Shown here in pieces: positions 10,791 through 21,734 of a DNA stretch of 64,000 nt; positions within the stretch are counted from its first letter, which is position 1; every line of letters begins with the position of its first letter. Position numbers and translations under genes: made by a program. Origin of the DNA: Epithemia pelagica (taxonomy: Eukaryota; Bacillariophyta; Bacillariophyceae; Surirellales; Surirellaceae); contig OX337234.1 of assembly GCA_946965045.2 (NCBI GenBank), positions 3,100,001 through 3,164,000 of the forward strand, given 5' to 3'. A model generated the notes under the pieces. That model was not told where the DNA came from, searched no databases, and worked only from the letters and a program-made list of their open reading frames with translations.

Positions 10791-11509
10791 GGTGCCAATC
10801 GAATCCAATCCAATCCAAAAACAATTGTGCCAATGAACAAATCTTTACTTTCTTGACACCCTTTGTCGCCTTGCAGATCAAGGATTCGTTCTTGCAGTTG
10901 GTAGTAGAAGGTAGAAGGAGGGAGAGGTCAAAGGACGATAGACTCGGGCTTCAGAATCTTTTCAGGCGTGGATGGAACTCGCGTGAAGCCCAAACCGAAC
11001 GACACCGAATACTTTGTTGATGGGGTGTCTTTGTGGAGGCAAATTCCCACGTAATACTACTAAAAGGATCGAGAATTGTGCGAGACAACCCAACATCATC
11101 GGATGATTCATGATACCTTTGTTCTTGTATTGCAAGGAATGGAAACTATGACATGGATTCACCCGCATTGGCCAGCTGGATTCCGTTCTTTTGACATTGG
11201 TTGACGTGGAGTGACGACAAGAGGTGCAGCTGGTGAAAGATGCTGTATAATTATTTATCCGAACCATCTGTTGATGTCGCTTGTACTTTTTCTCTCACAC
11301 TATATTGTCTTTTGGCCGATGCGAAGAGCGATCAAGACGCGATCGAAAATATTGATCTTATCTGATAGCTACATAGTCTACCCCACCAATAATAAACAAA
11401 GGAGTACTCGAGGAGCCTCTCTAGAGATGGAGAAGAAGTAGATAGAGCGTACTACTTCCTCCCCTGTTAGGCCTAGGTAGGAGTTACTCCTATATCCACC
11501 ATATCCACC
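10791..11509. other. Shared upstream region of divergent genes
   Basis: Lies between the start of the minus-strand gene and the kelch gene. About 20 bases before the kelch ATG there is an interrupted palindrome AGGAGT-T-ACTCCT (11479-11491), similar to others in the window. No gene seen. Confidence 0.5.
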
Positions 11510-12718
11510 ATGACACTGCAAGAACAAGCATGGCAGTCGGGCCTTGTCCTTTTGAATGAGACCGCAGAATGGGATCTCGAGGACTGGCCTCCGCTTGAGG
11601 GTGGATGGCGTTCGTTTCATGCATCGGTCGTTCTCCATCATCCCGATACGTACAACAACGACGATAGCAACAACAACAACAACAGACAAACGGTCGTCGT
11701 GTTGGGAGGACGTCGGACAGATTCAGGCGAGCTCGATTCCGTTCTGTTATTGAATCTGGTAGACCCAAACAAGCGGTGGAGAGAAGGGCCACCCATGAAA
11801 AAGAGACGAAGTGGACATGCTGCTGTTGTGTGCAACGGGGGCATCTACGTAATGGGAGGAAGCGCGGAATATTCAAGTCTGGATTGTATGGAACGTATTG
11901 ATTCCACTTATTTGCTACAATCATCTGTAACTACAAGCATCACACAAGAGAGCCACTGGACAACAATGACATGTCGACTTTCAATGAAAAGAAATGAATG
12001 TTGTGCTGTTGCGGTGCACGATCGCTACATTGTTGTAATGGGTGGATGTGCAGCGGGTTCATGGAAATCGTCGTCAGTTGATGTTATTGATACTAGCAAC
12101 GAAACTGTCATTAAGGGACCATCCATGAACGTTCAACGAACACTTTTTGGCAGTGCGGTCATTGGTCATCGCATCTTTGTCGTTGGAGGTTGTTGGGAAC
12201 GTGAGTCGGTGGAGTATCTGGACGTTGCAAAGCTTTGTAACCATGAGGAGACAAAGGAGGACACGACTGCTCCAGTCCCTTTTTTCTCGTCCACTTGGAC
12301 CACTTATTATTCTCATTCGGTGCGTTCCGTCCCACGCATAACTTCATATGCAGTGGTGGCCGTCGGATCCTGTCTGGTTGTAGCGGAAGGGGACCGTCCA
12401 ACCGTGGAAATCTTTGATACGCACCACAACTGCGTGTGGAATCTCCCATCCATCGGAACTATGGAGAATGGCGCCAGTATGGTGACTCTTGGGAATCAAA
12501 TTGCACAGATTGGTGGGACTGAGAATCTGAGATGTCCAACATTACCACTAATGGACAAGAATACGTGGTGCTTTCGTCAACTCCTTGAACAAAAACCACA
12601 TGGATGCTTTCATTCTCGGGAAGGAATGGGTATCCGAGGTGCCAATGGAATATCCTGCACCACCCCGACGTCCAATCGTAAACGAGTGAGGACCAATACA
12701 GAAGAGGATGGCACTTGA
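11510..12718 (+). CDS. Kelch-repeat beta-propeller protein
   Basis: 402 residues from the first ATG. At least five kelch-type blades are readable, each ending in a hydrophobic strand plus paired Gly: TVVVLGGR (about 60-68), SGHAAVVCNGGIYVMGGS (about 100-120), CCAVAVHDRYIVVMGGC (about 163-180), LFGSAVIGHRIFVVGGC (about 210-228), and weaker ones at VVAVGSCLVVAEGD and MVTLGNQIAQIGG. The weakest blades lack the second Gly of the pair. No BTB, F-box or other partner domain is visible, so it is a stand-alone propeller, most likely a protein-interaction module. The C-terminus is basic (NRKRVRTNTEED). A short Asn/Asp-rich insert (about 46-58) sits in the first blade. Confidence 0.85.
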   Translation: MTLQEQAWQSGLVLLNETAEWDLEDWPPLEGGWRSFHASVVLHHPDTYNNDDSNNNNNRQTVVVLGGRRTDSGELDSVLLLNLVDPNKRWREGPPMKKRRSGHAAVVCNGGIYVMGGSAEYSSLDCMERIDSTYLLQSSVTTSITQESHWTTMTCRLSMKRNECCAVAVHDRYIVVMGGCAAGSWKSSSVDVIDTSNETVIKGPSMNVQRTLFGSAVIGHRIFVVGGCWERESVEYLDVAKLCNHEETKEDTTAPVPFFSSTWTTYYSHSVRSVPRITSYAVVAVGSCLVVAEGDRPTVEIFDTHHNCVWNLPSIGTMENGASMVTLGNQIAQIGGTENLRCPTLPLMDKNTWCFRQLLEQKPHGCFHSREGMGIRGANGISCTTPTSNRKRVRTNTEEDGT

Positions 12719-13295
12719 ATGTGCAACAGTTTGCATTTCATGTCAAAACCTGAGGAAGCAATATCATGGCAATTATACTCTCCAACAGTTGTCATGTTTA
12801 CGTGACGAGATTTTAAGCTTTGATAAAGATCATGTCATTCCTTAGTTATGTTGTGAATCCTAAATTAGCTAATGGAAAGCTCCAACTCACTGTACAGGAT
12901 GGTTTGCTCGGTCGAAAAGACATGGCTCAAAGAGCAACTCCTTGCATGTTAGGAATGCATCATCCACCTTATACAGCATATGACCGACCGCATCCTTTGG
13001 AATTTCTGTCTCCGATGTGTGCTGGATCTTTCCTAATATGATGCCACTACCTATCAGGAGGTAGAGAGTTTTGCGCCAATGCTGCCATTGGTCTCAGCGT
13101 GGCGTTTTGACGTTTCATCAACGCACCAAAAGCACCAGCACTGTAAGACGTATACTAGTATCATGGTCCAAAATGCCGTAGCCAGACAATCCCTGACTGA
13201 CATTCTCGTCCTGTAAAAACGGAATATGGACCAACACCAACACTAAACCAGCATTCATGTGATTGGCAAGCTGTGTGTTTCTTGAACGGTTTCGT
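12719..13295. other. Intergenic, possibly decayed sequence
   Basis: No gene recognised. It lies immediately downstream (on the minus strand) of the desaturase relic. Confidence 0.4.
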
Positions 13296-13470
13296 TTATT
13301 CGTCGCCAATGGCCCCATTCATGAACTTACATGTTACACCGGCCTTACCAGCCTTGTCTCCGGCTGGATCGTATTGTGTAGGAAAGGGTTTCCTCCTATA
13401 TATTTTGGTCTTGCAGACAATGATATGGACCGTCTTGGGCAATCGTGTCCAAACACTTTCATGGAGTACC
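13296..13470 (-). pseudogene. Eroded 3' end of a fatty-acid desaturase gene
   Basis: The reverse strand reads SVWTRLPKTVHIIVCKTK, then KPFPTQYDPAGDKAGKAG, then NGAIGDE and a TAA at 13296-13298. This matches the last ~55 residues of the intact desaturase at 19447-20901 (SVWTRLAKTVDIMVGKTH, KPFPTQYEPAADKAGQAG, NGAIDDDE). DNA similarity fades upstream of about 13470, so the histidine boxes are missing and the fragment cannot be functional. It is in opposite orientation to the intact gene and lies downstream of the sulfotransferase at 13740. Confidence 0.85.
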
Positions 13471-13564
13471 TTCTTTCAATCCGCTCAGTTCCAAAGCTAG
13501 ACATTCTCCTCTATATATTCATGTCAAGGTTCCTGTAAATATCAAGGTTCCTGTGTTACGGTTG

Positions 13565-13660
13565 TAACGGAGGGACTCGCTGTGATGTGTACAGTTAGTT
13601 TTGTTGCTTCTCTAACTGGACAGGAAGGACTCTGGTCTGACTGTTGTGAAACGAGCCTTA
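13565..13660 (-). repeat. Relic shared with the sequence downstream of the second sulfotransferase copy
   Basis: The reverse complement shares long near-identical runs with about 25265-25370 on the plus strand, for example TTTCACAACAGTCAGA followed by CCAGAG here and CTAGAG there, then CTGTCCAGTT. Both pieces lie just after the stop of a sulfotransferase copy, so the duplicated block extended past the gene. Confidence 0.75.
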
Positions 13661-13739
13661 CCGAGACAAAATCTTTCCTAACGTGGAACGCTGAGACTGG
13701 GCCCACAAACCATCCTGGTGGTTGTTGTTGTTGCTGTTG

Positions 13740-14810
13740 TCAGAACGGAAGCCGATTACATCCCGGTGGAACCCTGGTGCGATTCGCCACATTGCCTCTC
13801 CCATAGCCATAGCTATAGCCATATCCATGCGTATTCAACTCGAAGAGCTGGTCAAAATGACAGGCCTTGTCAAAGCCCAACCACGACGATACCATGTCGT
13901 TGACAATGGTAATATTTTTGGTCCATTCCGAACTATTCAAGACAATCCATCGCTGCGGTCCACCCAACATGGTCGCCAAGTCCAACAAGTTTTGATTCAA
14001 ATGATGCGATTCTCGCACGACGGTAGGCAGGGTCTCCTGGATCCCAAAGACCCGTTTGGCCGACTTGGCCCGTTCCAAGGGATTCCGGATACTAATGATG
14101 AACCGTCCACAGGGAAATATTTCATTCAAAAACACGGCAGCCTCCCGAACCAAGTTCCATCGGGACTCGACGGTTGTACTTTGAGGGATCTGCGGAAAAC
14201 GGACGGTCTTGAACCCTACAATGGTGCCATGGTCGTCGTCATGATCCTGGTCATGATTTTGTGCTTGCTCTGGTTCGGGTGCAGCTGGTGGTGGAGTAAT
14301 GACTTCGACCATTTGTTGTGTGACACAGGCAAAATTGGACAGCGTGACTGGAAGGTGGGACCATGCGTCTAATGATGCTGCCTTCCATTGCGGGGCCGTT
14401 CGCGTCTGGTCAATGGCTCGTTGAAAGTTGTGGAGGACGCCATTGTTTTCGCCACTCAATCGAATGCCTGGCAAACTATTGAGCATGTACAATAAGGTGG
14501 TACTTCCCGAACGTCCGGCCGCCAAAATAATCAAGTAACGTCGTTTGCAGGGGTGACAAACAGCGGTGACTGGACAAGTGGCCTGGGGACACCAAGCCGC
14601 CTTGGCTCGGTTCGAAAGACCACCTTGTTGTTGTTCTTGTTCCTTAGTCGAGTGCCGTTGTGTCTCGAACGTCTCCGTAGGATGCAAGAGATGGTGGTGG
14701 TCGTGATCCTTGTTCTTGTTGCAGTTGGTGGTGGGTCTGAACCAGGAGGAATCTATAGCCAAAGACCACACCACGACATAGACCACCAATATGGAGACGA
14801 GGGATCGTTG
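13740..14810 (-). CDS. Sulfotransferase-like protein, 5' end unresolved
   Basis: The frame is open from a stop at 14811-14813 to the TGA at 13740-13742 (about 356 codons), but there is no ATG before the core domain. The start may be in an upstream exon or may be lost. The first 20 residues are hydrophobic (SILVVYVVVWSLAI), suggesting a type II membrane anchor as in Golgi sulfotransferases. The P-loop-like PAPS-binding motif is RSGSTTLLYMLNSLPG at about residue 100; the second PAPS-binding segment is FIISIRNPLERAKSAK at about residue 240. A Cys-rich stretch (CPQATCPVTAVCHPC) precedes the core. Near the C-terminus there is a Gly/Tyr run (GYGYSYGYGRG). Substrate cannot be told. It lies downstream of the nitrite reductase on the same strand and has a second, frameshifted copy at 24053-25200. 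Confidence 0.75.
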   Translation of the reverse strand, partial: QRSLVSILVVYVVVWSLAIDSSWFRPTTNCNKNKDHDHHHLLHPTETFETQRHSTKEQEQQQGGLSNRAKAAWCPQATCPVTAVCHPCKRRYLIILAAGRSGSTTLLYMLNSLPGIRLSGENNGVLHNFQRAIDQTRTAPQWKAASLDAWSHLPVTLSNFACVTQQMVEVITPPPAAPEPEQAQNHDQDHDDDHGTIVGFKTVRFPQIPQSTTVESRWNLVREAAVFLNEIFPCGRFIISIRNPLERAKSAKRVFGIQETLPTVVRESHHLNQNLLDLATMLGGPQRWIVLNSSEWTKNITIVNDMVSSWLGFDKACHFDQLFELNTHGYGYSYGYGRGNVANRTRVPPGCNRLPF

Positions 14811-15364
14811 TCAAAAGTTTAAAAATCGTAACGTTTGGTGATCTGTGACGTTCTTTCTGGTGGATCTATGCGAACGATAGATGAAAGAAGAAGGCATACC
14901 CAATACCCATCAGACAACAACCCAAAGGCCAAAGGGTCGACTGTCGAGACTCGAGACTCTCTCCATTGACGTTTGACGTGAAAGCCAGGTCTACTAGTAG
15001 TAGGAGTAGCTACCTTAGTAGGAGGAGTTTCTACTCCTAGCTAGGTGTAGTAGTTTCATCCAGTGACGAAATAAACCTTGTTCTACTTCTACTCCTACAT
15101 TCTAGTTACGCAACAGGACAATACCTGTACAGGAAGGTCTTATGTACAAGTTGAGTACATGAATATCAACGAGGAGCACATCATTGTTTGGAGGATCGGA
15201 TCGAGAAAAAGAAGAAAGGTCAACGCCACCCCAACGGGACATTTCCGCCTGGAACATGACTGGAACACGACAACAACCTTGTCAATGCCACGAGAGCGTT
15301 TGAGATCCATGGTACCCTGCGAAGCCAAGTTTGATAAACCCAAGAAGGAGGATATGGGACACGT
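14811..15364. other. Intergenic with imperfect palindromes
   Basis: Lies between nitrite reductase and sulfotransferase. At about 14990-15050 it is packed with variants of CTAGTAGGAGTAG and its complement (TCTACTCCTAGCTAGG), able to fold as hairpins. No gene seen. Confidence 0.5.
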
Positions 15365-17612
15365 CTACGAAAGGGTTGCAGGTACTACTCGTTCCTGGGC
15401 ACCAAATTCTCGTTTCAAAATGTCCACCAACACGGGAAGTAAATGTTCGTCGTCCAGTGGAACGGCATGGGGAAGGTAGGGTTCTGTAGCTAATTGCTGT
15501 CGAACCGTAGATCCATTTTCATTTACCACTGTTTGACGAACAAAGATTTTGCACCCCGGAACTGCTTTGGGCGACGTTTGTGGAGTTGTGTCATTGTCGT
15601 CCTTGGTCGCTGTCGAGATGGGTCGTTTGGCCGGTGCCCCCATGAGACCAATATCGGCCACTTGCGCTTGTCCACAGGAATTGGGACACCCCGTCCAATG
15701 AATGTAAATGGGCCGATTCATAGTGACACGCAATTCCAATTCCCGGGCCAAGCGCTCGGCATACGCCTTGGTTTCAATCAAGGCCAATCCGCAAAACTCG
15801 GCCCCGGTACAACTCACTGTATGACCTTCCATCCGACCAATCGATTCCGCCTTGAGACGACGACTGGATTGCAAGGCGGGTTCGGCCAACAAGGCGGGAA
15901 CACGGTCCCGATCCACATTGGGTAACAGCACATTTTGATCCACCGTCAAACGAACTTCTCCATGGGAATAGGCATCGGCCAAATCGGCCAGGTCCCGACA
16001 TTCCTGTACACTGAGACGACCCACGGGTACCAAAATGCCCACGCGTACCTTGTTGGGTTGCGATTGCGGATGGACGCCCAACAAGGACGGTGGTGGACCG
16101 ACACTACTTTTGTTCGTTGTGGTGTCCACTGGCGGCTGTGCCACATCGACGTGACGGGCCACCTCGGGGTTTAATGCGTGGAGGTTTTGCAGGACCCGTT
16201 CGCGAAAGGCTGGCATGCCATAGTCTTGGACCAGCCACCAGAATCGTGCCTTTTGACGATGGTGACGACTTCCCTCATTTCGAAAGAGTTGTAACAAGAC
16301 GTGACACAAGGCCACGACCGATTCGACCTCTGCCGGAATCCACAGGTTGGCCGACACGGCCGTGGCGACACGCGTGGCCGACAAGTATCCTCCCACCACC
16401 ACATTGAATCCCACCTGGCCGGACCGACCGTGGCGACAGGGTTGCAATCCCAAATCATTGACATTGGTATGAATGGAATCGTGTCCTCCTTCCACAACGG
16501 GTGCTCCCGCAATGGCAATATTGAATTTGCGGGGCAAATTGGCCCATTGGGGATTGCCTCGTGTTTGTGTTTGGGCATCCCAACAAACGAGATGGTCCAC
16601 GGCTTGACAAAAGGGTCGAGTATCGACCAATTCATGGTCATGGTCCAAACCGGCCAAGGGACTTCCGACAATGTTGCGGACATTGTCCATGGCAGATTGA
16701 AACGAGGTTTGATTGTGGACGGCATGCAATTCCTGTATGAGACGGGGCGCATCGGGCAAGCCAATGCCGCGCAATTGAATATTGGCCCGTGTGGTGAGAT
16801 CCACCACACCATGCGTCGGACCGTAGGGTTCGACGGCCGAGGCATAAAACCGCAATTGATGCGACGTGACAATGCCATTGGGAACGCGCAACCGCATCAT
16901 GAATTGGCCCGGTGTACGTTTCTTGCGATGCAACAATCCGACCCATTTGAGACGCTATATATTTTATATATATGTGAAGCGCAAAAATACCATTCCCACC
17001 CATCGTTCGCGCATTGAAAAGAGAGAGAGAGAGAGAATGAGTGAGGAGCCTGAAAATCCAACGAGGCCGTTTGAAATTCCACAAGCCTACATTTCCAGAA
17101 GGACTATCTCACGAATCCAAACCACGTACCGTATCAAGATCGGCCGCTTCCACTTGATCCCAGGTCAATTCTCCCTGACGAATTTTGCGGGCATAATCAT
17201 AAATATCCACAAAGGCCTGCGTCGGATCCTTGGCCAGTTTGACCTGTTCCACTGGATTGCTCCTCTGGCTGTTTTGGACTCGTTGGAGGGTCTCCTCGGG
17301 CAAAAAGGAGACAGCCGTCGCCTTGTTAATGGGAGCCGACCGCTCGAGATCCTCCGGATCGTCCGTGTGGTTGGGGTGGTGACGGTTCTGGCATGCCAAC
17401 AGGCTCCTCCTCGAACGACGTTCTGGGTGCTCCCTGTTGTTCTTCTTGTGGTTTCGGAGCCCGTAGTCGTCGACATTGCTCGGAAGGAAGCCGTGTGACA
17501 CACGAGCTGATGGTACTCGGAGCCGCAGCAAAAACCCTTGGCCGACCATGCAACGGGTCCAAAACAACAATGTCCATGGCAATAACAACACAACGCGACC
17601 GGCCGCAAACAT
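15365..17612 (-). CDS. nirA: Ferredoxin-nitrite reductase, two exons, plastid-targeted
   Basis: Exon 1 is 17612-17130, exon 2 is 16954-15365; the 175-bp intron has GTACGT and ATATATAG ends. Joined, it encodes 690 residues and reads DLDT|RLKWVGLLHRKKRTPGQ across the junction, as expected for the family. It reduces nitrite to ammonium with six electrons from ferredoxin, using siroheme and a 4Fe-4S cluster. The cluster/siroheme cysteines are visible: C543 and C549 (CTGAEFC) and C584 and C588 (GCPNSCGQ). The N-terminus is hydrophobic (VVLLLPWTLLFW) followed by GQGF, which fits a diatom bipartite plastid presequence with Phe at the cleavage point. The conserved start of the enzyme (NPVEQVKLAKDPTQAFVDIY) is at about residue 118. 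Sulfite reductase is the main alternative, but NirA-specific blocks fit better. Two broken copies occur at 25.2 and 30.9 kb. Confidence 0.92.
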
Positions 17613-19446
17613 GGTTCAAACAAAACAAGAACAACAATACGACCTTTTTCTGCTTCTACCAAATTTGCATCGCAGTTGTGTCAATGAGGAATGGGAGATT
17701 CATCTGAGCCGACAATTCATCTCAAACCATCTATTGTACACCAAAAAGTGCCGGAGGAAGCAGTTTGGTGTCATCAAAAAGTGGACACTGACCTGTCATG
17801 GTCACGCAAAGATACTGCCGCGTATGCCGCCTCGTTTTGGTCTTGTTGGGATAAGCCCCTCCCACGAAGCTCGCGAGCAAGCATGGTTTTCCCCCAAAAT
17901 CACACCTGATCGCTGCCTCTTCGATAGGAACGCAATATCCAAAACAAATTGGGAAGTCAAATCGCTGGGGATCAAGGAGTCCCAAAAATTGTGTGACGGG
18001 GTTCGGCTTCGCACCCCATGCATGAGGATGACCTTGTCGGTTGTCGGACATGTTGCATTGAACCCAAGCAAACCAACAAACGAAGCAATAGAAGAGCACT
18101 TTTCGAATTGCCTCATTCCACCTCCTGAAGGACGTGTCGACATACAGTTTTCTTATACCTATTCACCAAAGATGCCTCCTTGTATGTCAACCGATCGACT
18201 CACTTGTTCCACTGGTGCCAGTCTCTCTCCTACACTCCCACGGACCCTATCGCCCAAGCAACAGAAGACGAACAACAACCAAAAAGCAAGAACACGACGA
18301 GCATCACTTCCAGTCTGGCTGCGGACTGTCATGATCTTGTACTTTTGGTCGCAGGTTCGAGTGAATGAAAACGACGTCTTGCATCCTCATCCCTGTTTCA
18401 ACAAGACCCGCATCGTGGCTTCGCAACGTTACTAAGAATCACGAACGGGAGAAGAAGGGCACGAACGCATACAGTTTGGAGGACCAGCAGGGACAATCAC
18501 CACAAATGACCAGGGACACACACACACACACATGGGGCCGTGAACCGAGGGTTGTGGTTGGTTTCGCAGGAGAAATGACTTATCACCAGGTGTGGTCTGC
18601 TCCCGAACCATGTTTGAGGTACAGTTCCAAACGTTGCGGTACCCTTCCATGTTCTGTATTGGATGGTGCGGGGGGTATCACATATACCTGCAGTGTGTGT
18701 GACGAGTGCAGGGTCCTTCTCCGGACAACTCGAGACTTGACAGATGTGTGTGTCTCTCTCATTTGCCAAAAGCTCCTAGAGATACTGGAGTACGGGAGTT
18801 TTAGAACAGTTTGAGTAGTTGTAATACAAAAGAATAGATCGCTTTCTCTTGGCCACTCTTCAAATGAATCACTCGCGATGTATGTTCGAAGCCAACTGGT
18901 AGTTGTGTATGCACCACAAGGGACTTGTGTTCCACAACAGGATCCAGTTCTTGTCAACACAAGACGACGATTCGAGTCTGATAATCCTCGTCCAAACATC
19001 TACACCTAGTTGCCTGTCCAAGTGGTGTGCCATGCTAGGTAGAGTTCGACGAGTTCCATCATGGCCGGGATACTTTGCGTCGTCTTGATCCCATCGTCCT
19101 TCCGAACCAGAGTCAGTCGCTCCAAACTCATTCCAATCGCTTATGGCTCTTACGTAGTCGCCCTTAACTGGAATCTTCGCCTTTGTCGACACAACACAGC
19201 ACATGCCGACTGCTGCCGAATGCCAACCACGTAAGCCAAGTATGTACTTGTTGGGGATGAGGTATCTTGAGTTTTCTCATTGTTGTTGTGGTTGTTGTTG
19301 TTTTGTTGGTTGGTGGTGTTGTCGTCAGCTGTTGTTCTGCCATCCAATCCTCATACACCACTCGCCGTTGCATTTACTTTTGTGGGTTCGTTCGTTAGTA
19401 GCGAGGGAGCCAAAGAACAAAAACAAACGATATCATCATCATCATC
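17613..19446. other. Shared upstream region of nitrite reductase and desaturase
   Basis: The first ~100 bases are the nitrite reductase 5' flank; part of it (about 17675-17712) recurs in reverse orientation near 30770-30815 ahead of a broken copy. The rest holds frames of up to ~320 codons on the plus strand and ~140 on the minus strand without motifs; a CACACACA run is at about 18518-18532. The last 200 bases are T/G-rich (TTGTTGTTG) and are probably the desaturase promoter and leader. Confidence 0.4.
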
Positions 19447-20901
19447 ATGAAGGTTCTTGTTTCAAGTCTTGCCTTACTGGGTCTGGCCCATGCCTGGAGC
19501 CCTGCATCCTTGCCGAAACTCACCAATCGTTTCACGGCTCCCTTCACTTCGTCTTCTTCTTCGTCGTCGAAACCGGCCATTGCCGTTCCCTTGGATGTTC
19601 CTCCTCAAGACCTGGTCCAAGAAAAAGACGATACGGATGAGTCGACTGCCTGGGTCCGCAACTTGGATTATGAAGGCTTTACGAAGGAAGTCAATGCCTT
19701 GGGGAAACAATTGTTGAAGGAGACAGGTCAAGCCGATGTGGACCATTTGAACAAGATTGTTCGCTGGCGCAACATTGCGGCCTTGGTGGGTGTCGCTACC
19801 ATGTGGTTGCCCCCCAATCCCTTGACGGTCGCGGCCCTGTCCACGTGGACCTATGCCTCCTGGACCATGATTGCTCATCACACGTGTCATGGCGGCTACA
19901 ATCGCGTCGATGCGGGCAAATTCAACAGTCGGGGCTTTGCCTTGGGAACCGTCGTGCGGCGGATTCAAGATTGGTGCGATTGGATGGCACCCGAAGCCTG
20001 GAATGTCGAACACAATCGATTGCATCATTACCATTTGGGCGAAGCCAAGGACCCCGATTTGGTCGAACGCAATCTCGTCTTTTTGCGGGACCTTCAAATT
20101 CCCCTGCCGCTCAAATACGTGGTGGTCGGTCTCCTCATGCCCATTTGGAAATGGAGTTACTATGCTCCCAATACCTTTAAGGAATTGCAAATTACCGAAT
20201 ACAAAAAGAAGCACGGAGCGCTTCCCAAGGATTTTATTCCGACCGAACCCATGACGGTCAGTCACATTGTCTTTCCCATGGATGCCTCGCAAAAGGCGGC
20301 CCGTCAACTGATCAAGCCTCTGGAATTCTTTACCAAGGTGGTGGGACCCTTTTTCCTGTCGCGCTTTGTCCTCTTGCCACTCCCCCTCTTGGCCATTCCA
20401 GGCGTTGGGTCCACCTTGTTTGGACACGCCATTGTCAATCTAATCTTGGCTGATTTGTTGACCAACATTCATGGCTTTATTACCATTGTCACCAACCATG
20501 CCGGCAATGATGTGTACACGTTTGACGATGCCGTCAAACCCAGGACGGGGTCCTTTTATGTCCGACAAATTGTCGGATCCGTCAATTACGCCGCCGGAAC
20601 GGACGCGGTCGATTTTGCCCACGGCTGGCTCAATTATCAAATTGAACATCATATATGGCCCGATCTCAGCATGTTGCAATACCAACGAGGAGCGCCCAAA
20701 CTCAAGGCAATTTGCGACAAGTACGGTGTCCCCTATGTCCAACAAAGTGTCTGGACCCGATTGGCCAAGACGGTGGATATCATGGTTGGCAAGACCCACA
20801 TGAAACCCTTTCCCACCCAGTACGAACCAGCCGCCGACAAGGCCGGCCAAGCCGGTGTCACGTGGAAGTCCACCAATGGGGCCATTGATGATGACGAATA
20901 A
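19447..20901 (+). CDS. Membrane fatty-acid desaturase, plastid-type presequence
   Basis: 484 residues from an ATG after an ATCATCATC leader. It should insert a double bond into an acyl chain using a di-iron centre. All three histidine boxes are present: HHTCH at 144-148, HNRLHH at 189-194 and QIEHH at 398-402, plus a fourth histidine site in TNHAG. QIEHH with Gln in place of the first His is typical of front-end desaturases, but no cytochrome b5 domain is fused. The start MKVLVSSLALLGLAHAWSP looks like a signal peptide with a Trp where plastid-targeted diatom proteins usually have Phe, so plastid targeting is likely. Hydrophobic segments lie at about 108-140 and 310-350. Regioselectivity cannot be read from sequence. 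A broken 3' fragment lies at 13296-13470. Confidence 0.88.
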   Translation: MKVLVSSLALLGLAHAWSPASLPKLTNRFTAPFTSSSSSSSKPAIAVPLDVPPQDLVQEKDDTDESTAWVRNLDYEGFTKEVNALGKQLLKETGQADVDHLNKIVRWRNIAALVGVATMWLPPNPLTVAALSTWTYASWTMIAHHTCHGGYNRVDAGKFNSRGFALGTVVRRIQDWCDWMAPEAWNVEHNRLHHYHLGEAKDPDLVERNLVFLRDLQIPLPLKYVVVGLLMPIWKWSYYAPNTFKELQITEYKKKHGALPKDFIPTEPMTVSHIVFPMDASQKAARQLIKPLEFFTKVVGPFFLSRFVLLPLPLLAIPGVGSTLFGHAIVNLILADLLTNIHGFITIVTNHAGNDVYTFDDAVKPRTGSFYVRQIVGSVNYAAGTDAVDFAHGWLNYQIEHHIWPDLSMLQYQRGAPKLKAICDKYGVPYVQQSVWTRLAKTVDIMVGKTHMKPFPTQYEPAADKAGQAGVTWKSTNGAIDDDE

Positions 20902-21582
20902 ATAAACATCAACCACCGAAACACCGTTTCCGAACCGCGAACCGCTAGTCCATCTCGGGAATGCTGGTGTGGAGTGGTGTTGGTCTTTGACAGGACGACG
21001 GGACTGCCAGGGAGGGATGGTCTGGCCTTGGTTGCGTTTGGGAATGAAAATGAGACCAACGCTTTCGTGCACCTTGTTGTTGTTGGTGGCGGCGGTGGTT
21101 CTTGCATAACAAACACACATTTTCTATATAGTTTTACACAGTTTTCCTGCGCTGGTCTAATAGCTACATGGAACAACTATCATTGAGTCTTGTTCTCGCA
21201 TTTCTAGTTTCTGGAGCGCTAGTCTTTTATGGGATGGTGCGTCTCTGCTGCTGGTGTGCCTTTTGTCTTTGCATCCGTTCTTCCATATCCCTTCTTGCCA
21301 TGATATTTTGCCACCACAAGGATCATTCTGGCTTTTGCACTCATCTCTGCAAGACAGCGAGGAGTATTTGCCAGTCACCCTGACCGATAAACCCGGACGG
21401 TCTCCGTTCCTGTGCTAATACCTTTTAGAGATCCTTCGGTCCAGTTGGAAGGACGCTGTCCGCAATCGTCGCCTATTGATTTCGGGAACGCACACCGTGG
21501 CATCTCCGGGGGAAGCTACATGTCTCGATGCTTTGTGGACTGTTGAACACCAAAGTCCTTGCTCGTTCTATCCCTGGTGGAC

Positions 21583-21641
21583 TAGTCGCAGCCACTCTCG
21601 GTTTGTGATTTATAGTCGCAGCCACTCTCGGTTTGTGATTT
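21583..21641. repeat. Tandem duplication, 30-bp period
   Basis: TAGTCGCAGCCACTCTCGG and the next ten bases (TTTGTGATTT) occur at 21583-21611 and again at 21613-21641 with no visible change. Confidence 0.9.
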
Positions 21642-21667
21642 GTCCAGACCTCTCCTCTTGCGAAAGG

Positions 21668-21734
21668 ACGACAACAAACAAGTGAATCACAATCACCATA
21701 AAGAACGACAACAAACAAGTGAATCACAATCACC
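21668..21734. repeat. Tandem duplication, 37-bp period
   Basis: A 30-base unit beginning ACGACAACAAACAAGTGAAT occurs at 21668-21697 and 21705-21734, separated by seven bases. Confidence 0.9.

Noticed and set aside
13722-14372. 216-codon plus-strand frame
   Set aside because: Antisense shadow of the sulfotransferase gene.
18350-18365. GGTTCGAGT resembling a tRNA B box
   Set aside because: No A box, stem or cloverleaf around it.
17476-18435. 319-codon plus-strand frame
   Set aside because: Begins antisense to nitrite reductase exon 1; composition not protein-like and no family motif.
18869-19204. 111-codon minus-strand frame with an ATG
   Set aside because: Somewhat protein-like but no motif; too weak to call a gene.
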